50,765 nt of DNA from Anaerolineales bacterium (GTDB lineage Bacteria; Chloroflexota; Anaerolineae; Anaerolineales; Villigracilaceae): the NCBI GenBank assembly GCA_023382575.1, contig JAHDWC010000007.1, forward strand, positions 1 to 50,765, in the 5' to 3' direction. Shown here in pieces: positions 50,643-50,765 of the stretch. Below the pieces are notes generated by a model, which did not search any database, was not told the DNA's origin, and worked only from the letters and a program-made list of their open reading frames with translations. Every line of letters begins with the position of its first letter. Within the stretch, counting starts at the first letter, position 1. The position numbers were made by a program, and so were the translations under genes.

Positions 50643-50765
50643 TTATTGGGTCTGTCCCTCAAACGGAATCGGCAGCGGATTCACAAAGCCCTTCGCGCGG
50701 AATTTTTCCACATAATCGCGGACCGTCCAATAATCTAAACCAACCTGTTCGGCAATGTCAAAAAT
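50643..50765 (-). CDS. C-terminal end of a winged-helix protein (partial)
   Basis: The last 40 residues of a gene that continues past the right edge. I-F-D-I-A-E-Q-V-G-L-D-Y-W-T-V-R-D-Y-V-E followed by K-F-R-A-K-G-F-V is a helix-turn-helix with a winged end. It resembles the small C-terminal helix-turn-helix of DUF4910/DUF2172 aminopeptidase-like proteins often found in polysaccharide loci, but the remainder is outside the window, so the family is a guess. Confidence 0.55.
   Translation of the reverse strand: MFDIAEQVGLDYWTVRDYVEKFRAKGFVNPLPIPFEGQTQ

Noticed and set aside
8418-50765. Integrated phage, transposon or ICE explaining the locus
   Set aside because: No integrase, transposase, tRNA attachment site or phage gene was seen.

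Overview
The window is a dense, AT/GC-balanced bacterial chromosome segment with no rRNA, tRNA, CRISPR array or transposase that I can see. The gene style suggests a Chloroflexota bacterium of the Anaerolineae type: a run of lipoproteins with an NBR1-like Ig fold and Thr/Pro-rich linkers, many GT-C membrane proteins, and near-leaderless starts. That is an inference from gene content; no marker gene here proves it.

Left arm (1-5.8 kb, + strand): the tail of one and four complete lipoproteins sharing an F-x-K-x-W-x-I-x-N...C-x-W signature (NBR1-like Ig domain), followed by queG (last step of queuosine synthesis) and rdgB (house-cleaning nucleotide pyrophosphatase). At 5.8-8.3 kb on the - strand lie an alpha/beta hydrolase and an orphan NarL-class sensor histidine kinase that overlap or abut.

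The rest (8.4-50.7 kb, almost all - strand) is a very large cell-surface glycan locus. It holds a Wzy-like polymerase/ligase, a short Wzz-like protein, four GT2 and one GT-A-like glycosyltransferase, two GT-B-like glycosyltransferases, six GT-C-like multi-membrane proteins, a DUF115-type protein, and sugar-precursor enzymes: a NeuB-type nonulosonate synthase, a NeuA-HAD fusion, a second CMP-sugar-type cytidylyltransferase, an SpsF-like cytidylyltransferase, two SDRs, a Gfo/Idh/MocA oxidoreductase and a D-2-hydroxyacid dehydrogenase. Five sulfotransferase genes are scattered through it, and a fused ATP sulfurylase-APS kinase (PAPS synthase) sits in the middle. The most economical reading is a locus for a sulfated, nonulosonic-acid-containing surface polysaccharide that carries its own activated-sulfate supply. 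No flippase, export ATPase or NeuC-type epimerase was recognised in the window.

Three small + strand islands interrupt the glycan locus: an M90/MtfA-like zinc peptidase with a small unknown gene (16.06-17.3 kb), a PlsC-like acyltransferase (30.2 kb), and a triple-PAS diguanylate cyclase (30.9 kb). Short repeats are common at gene junctions: two 28-bp palindromes of one family, heptamer triplets, and 10-12-mers that contain the stop codons of the flanking genes. Intrinsic terminators at about 1.3, 34.35 and 41.74 kb, and a promoter with a large palindrome in front of the PAPS synthase, divide the locus into transcription units. No gene-free stretch exceeds 300 bases.
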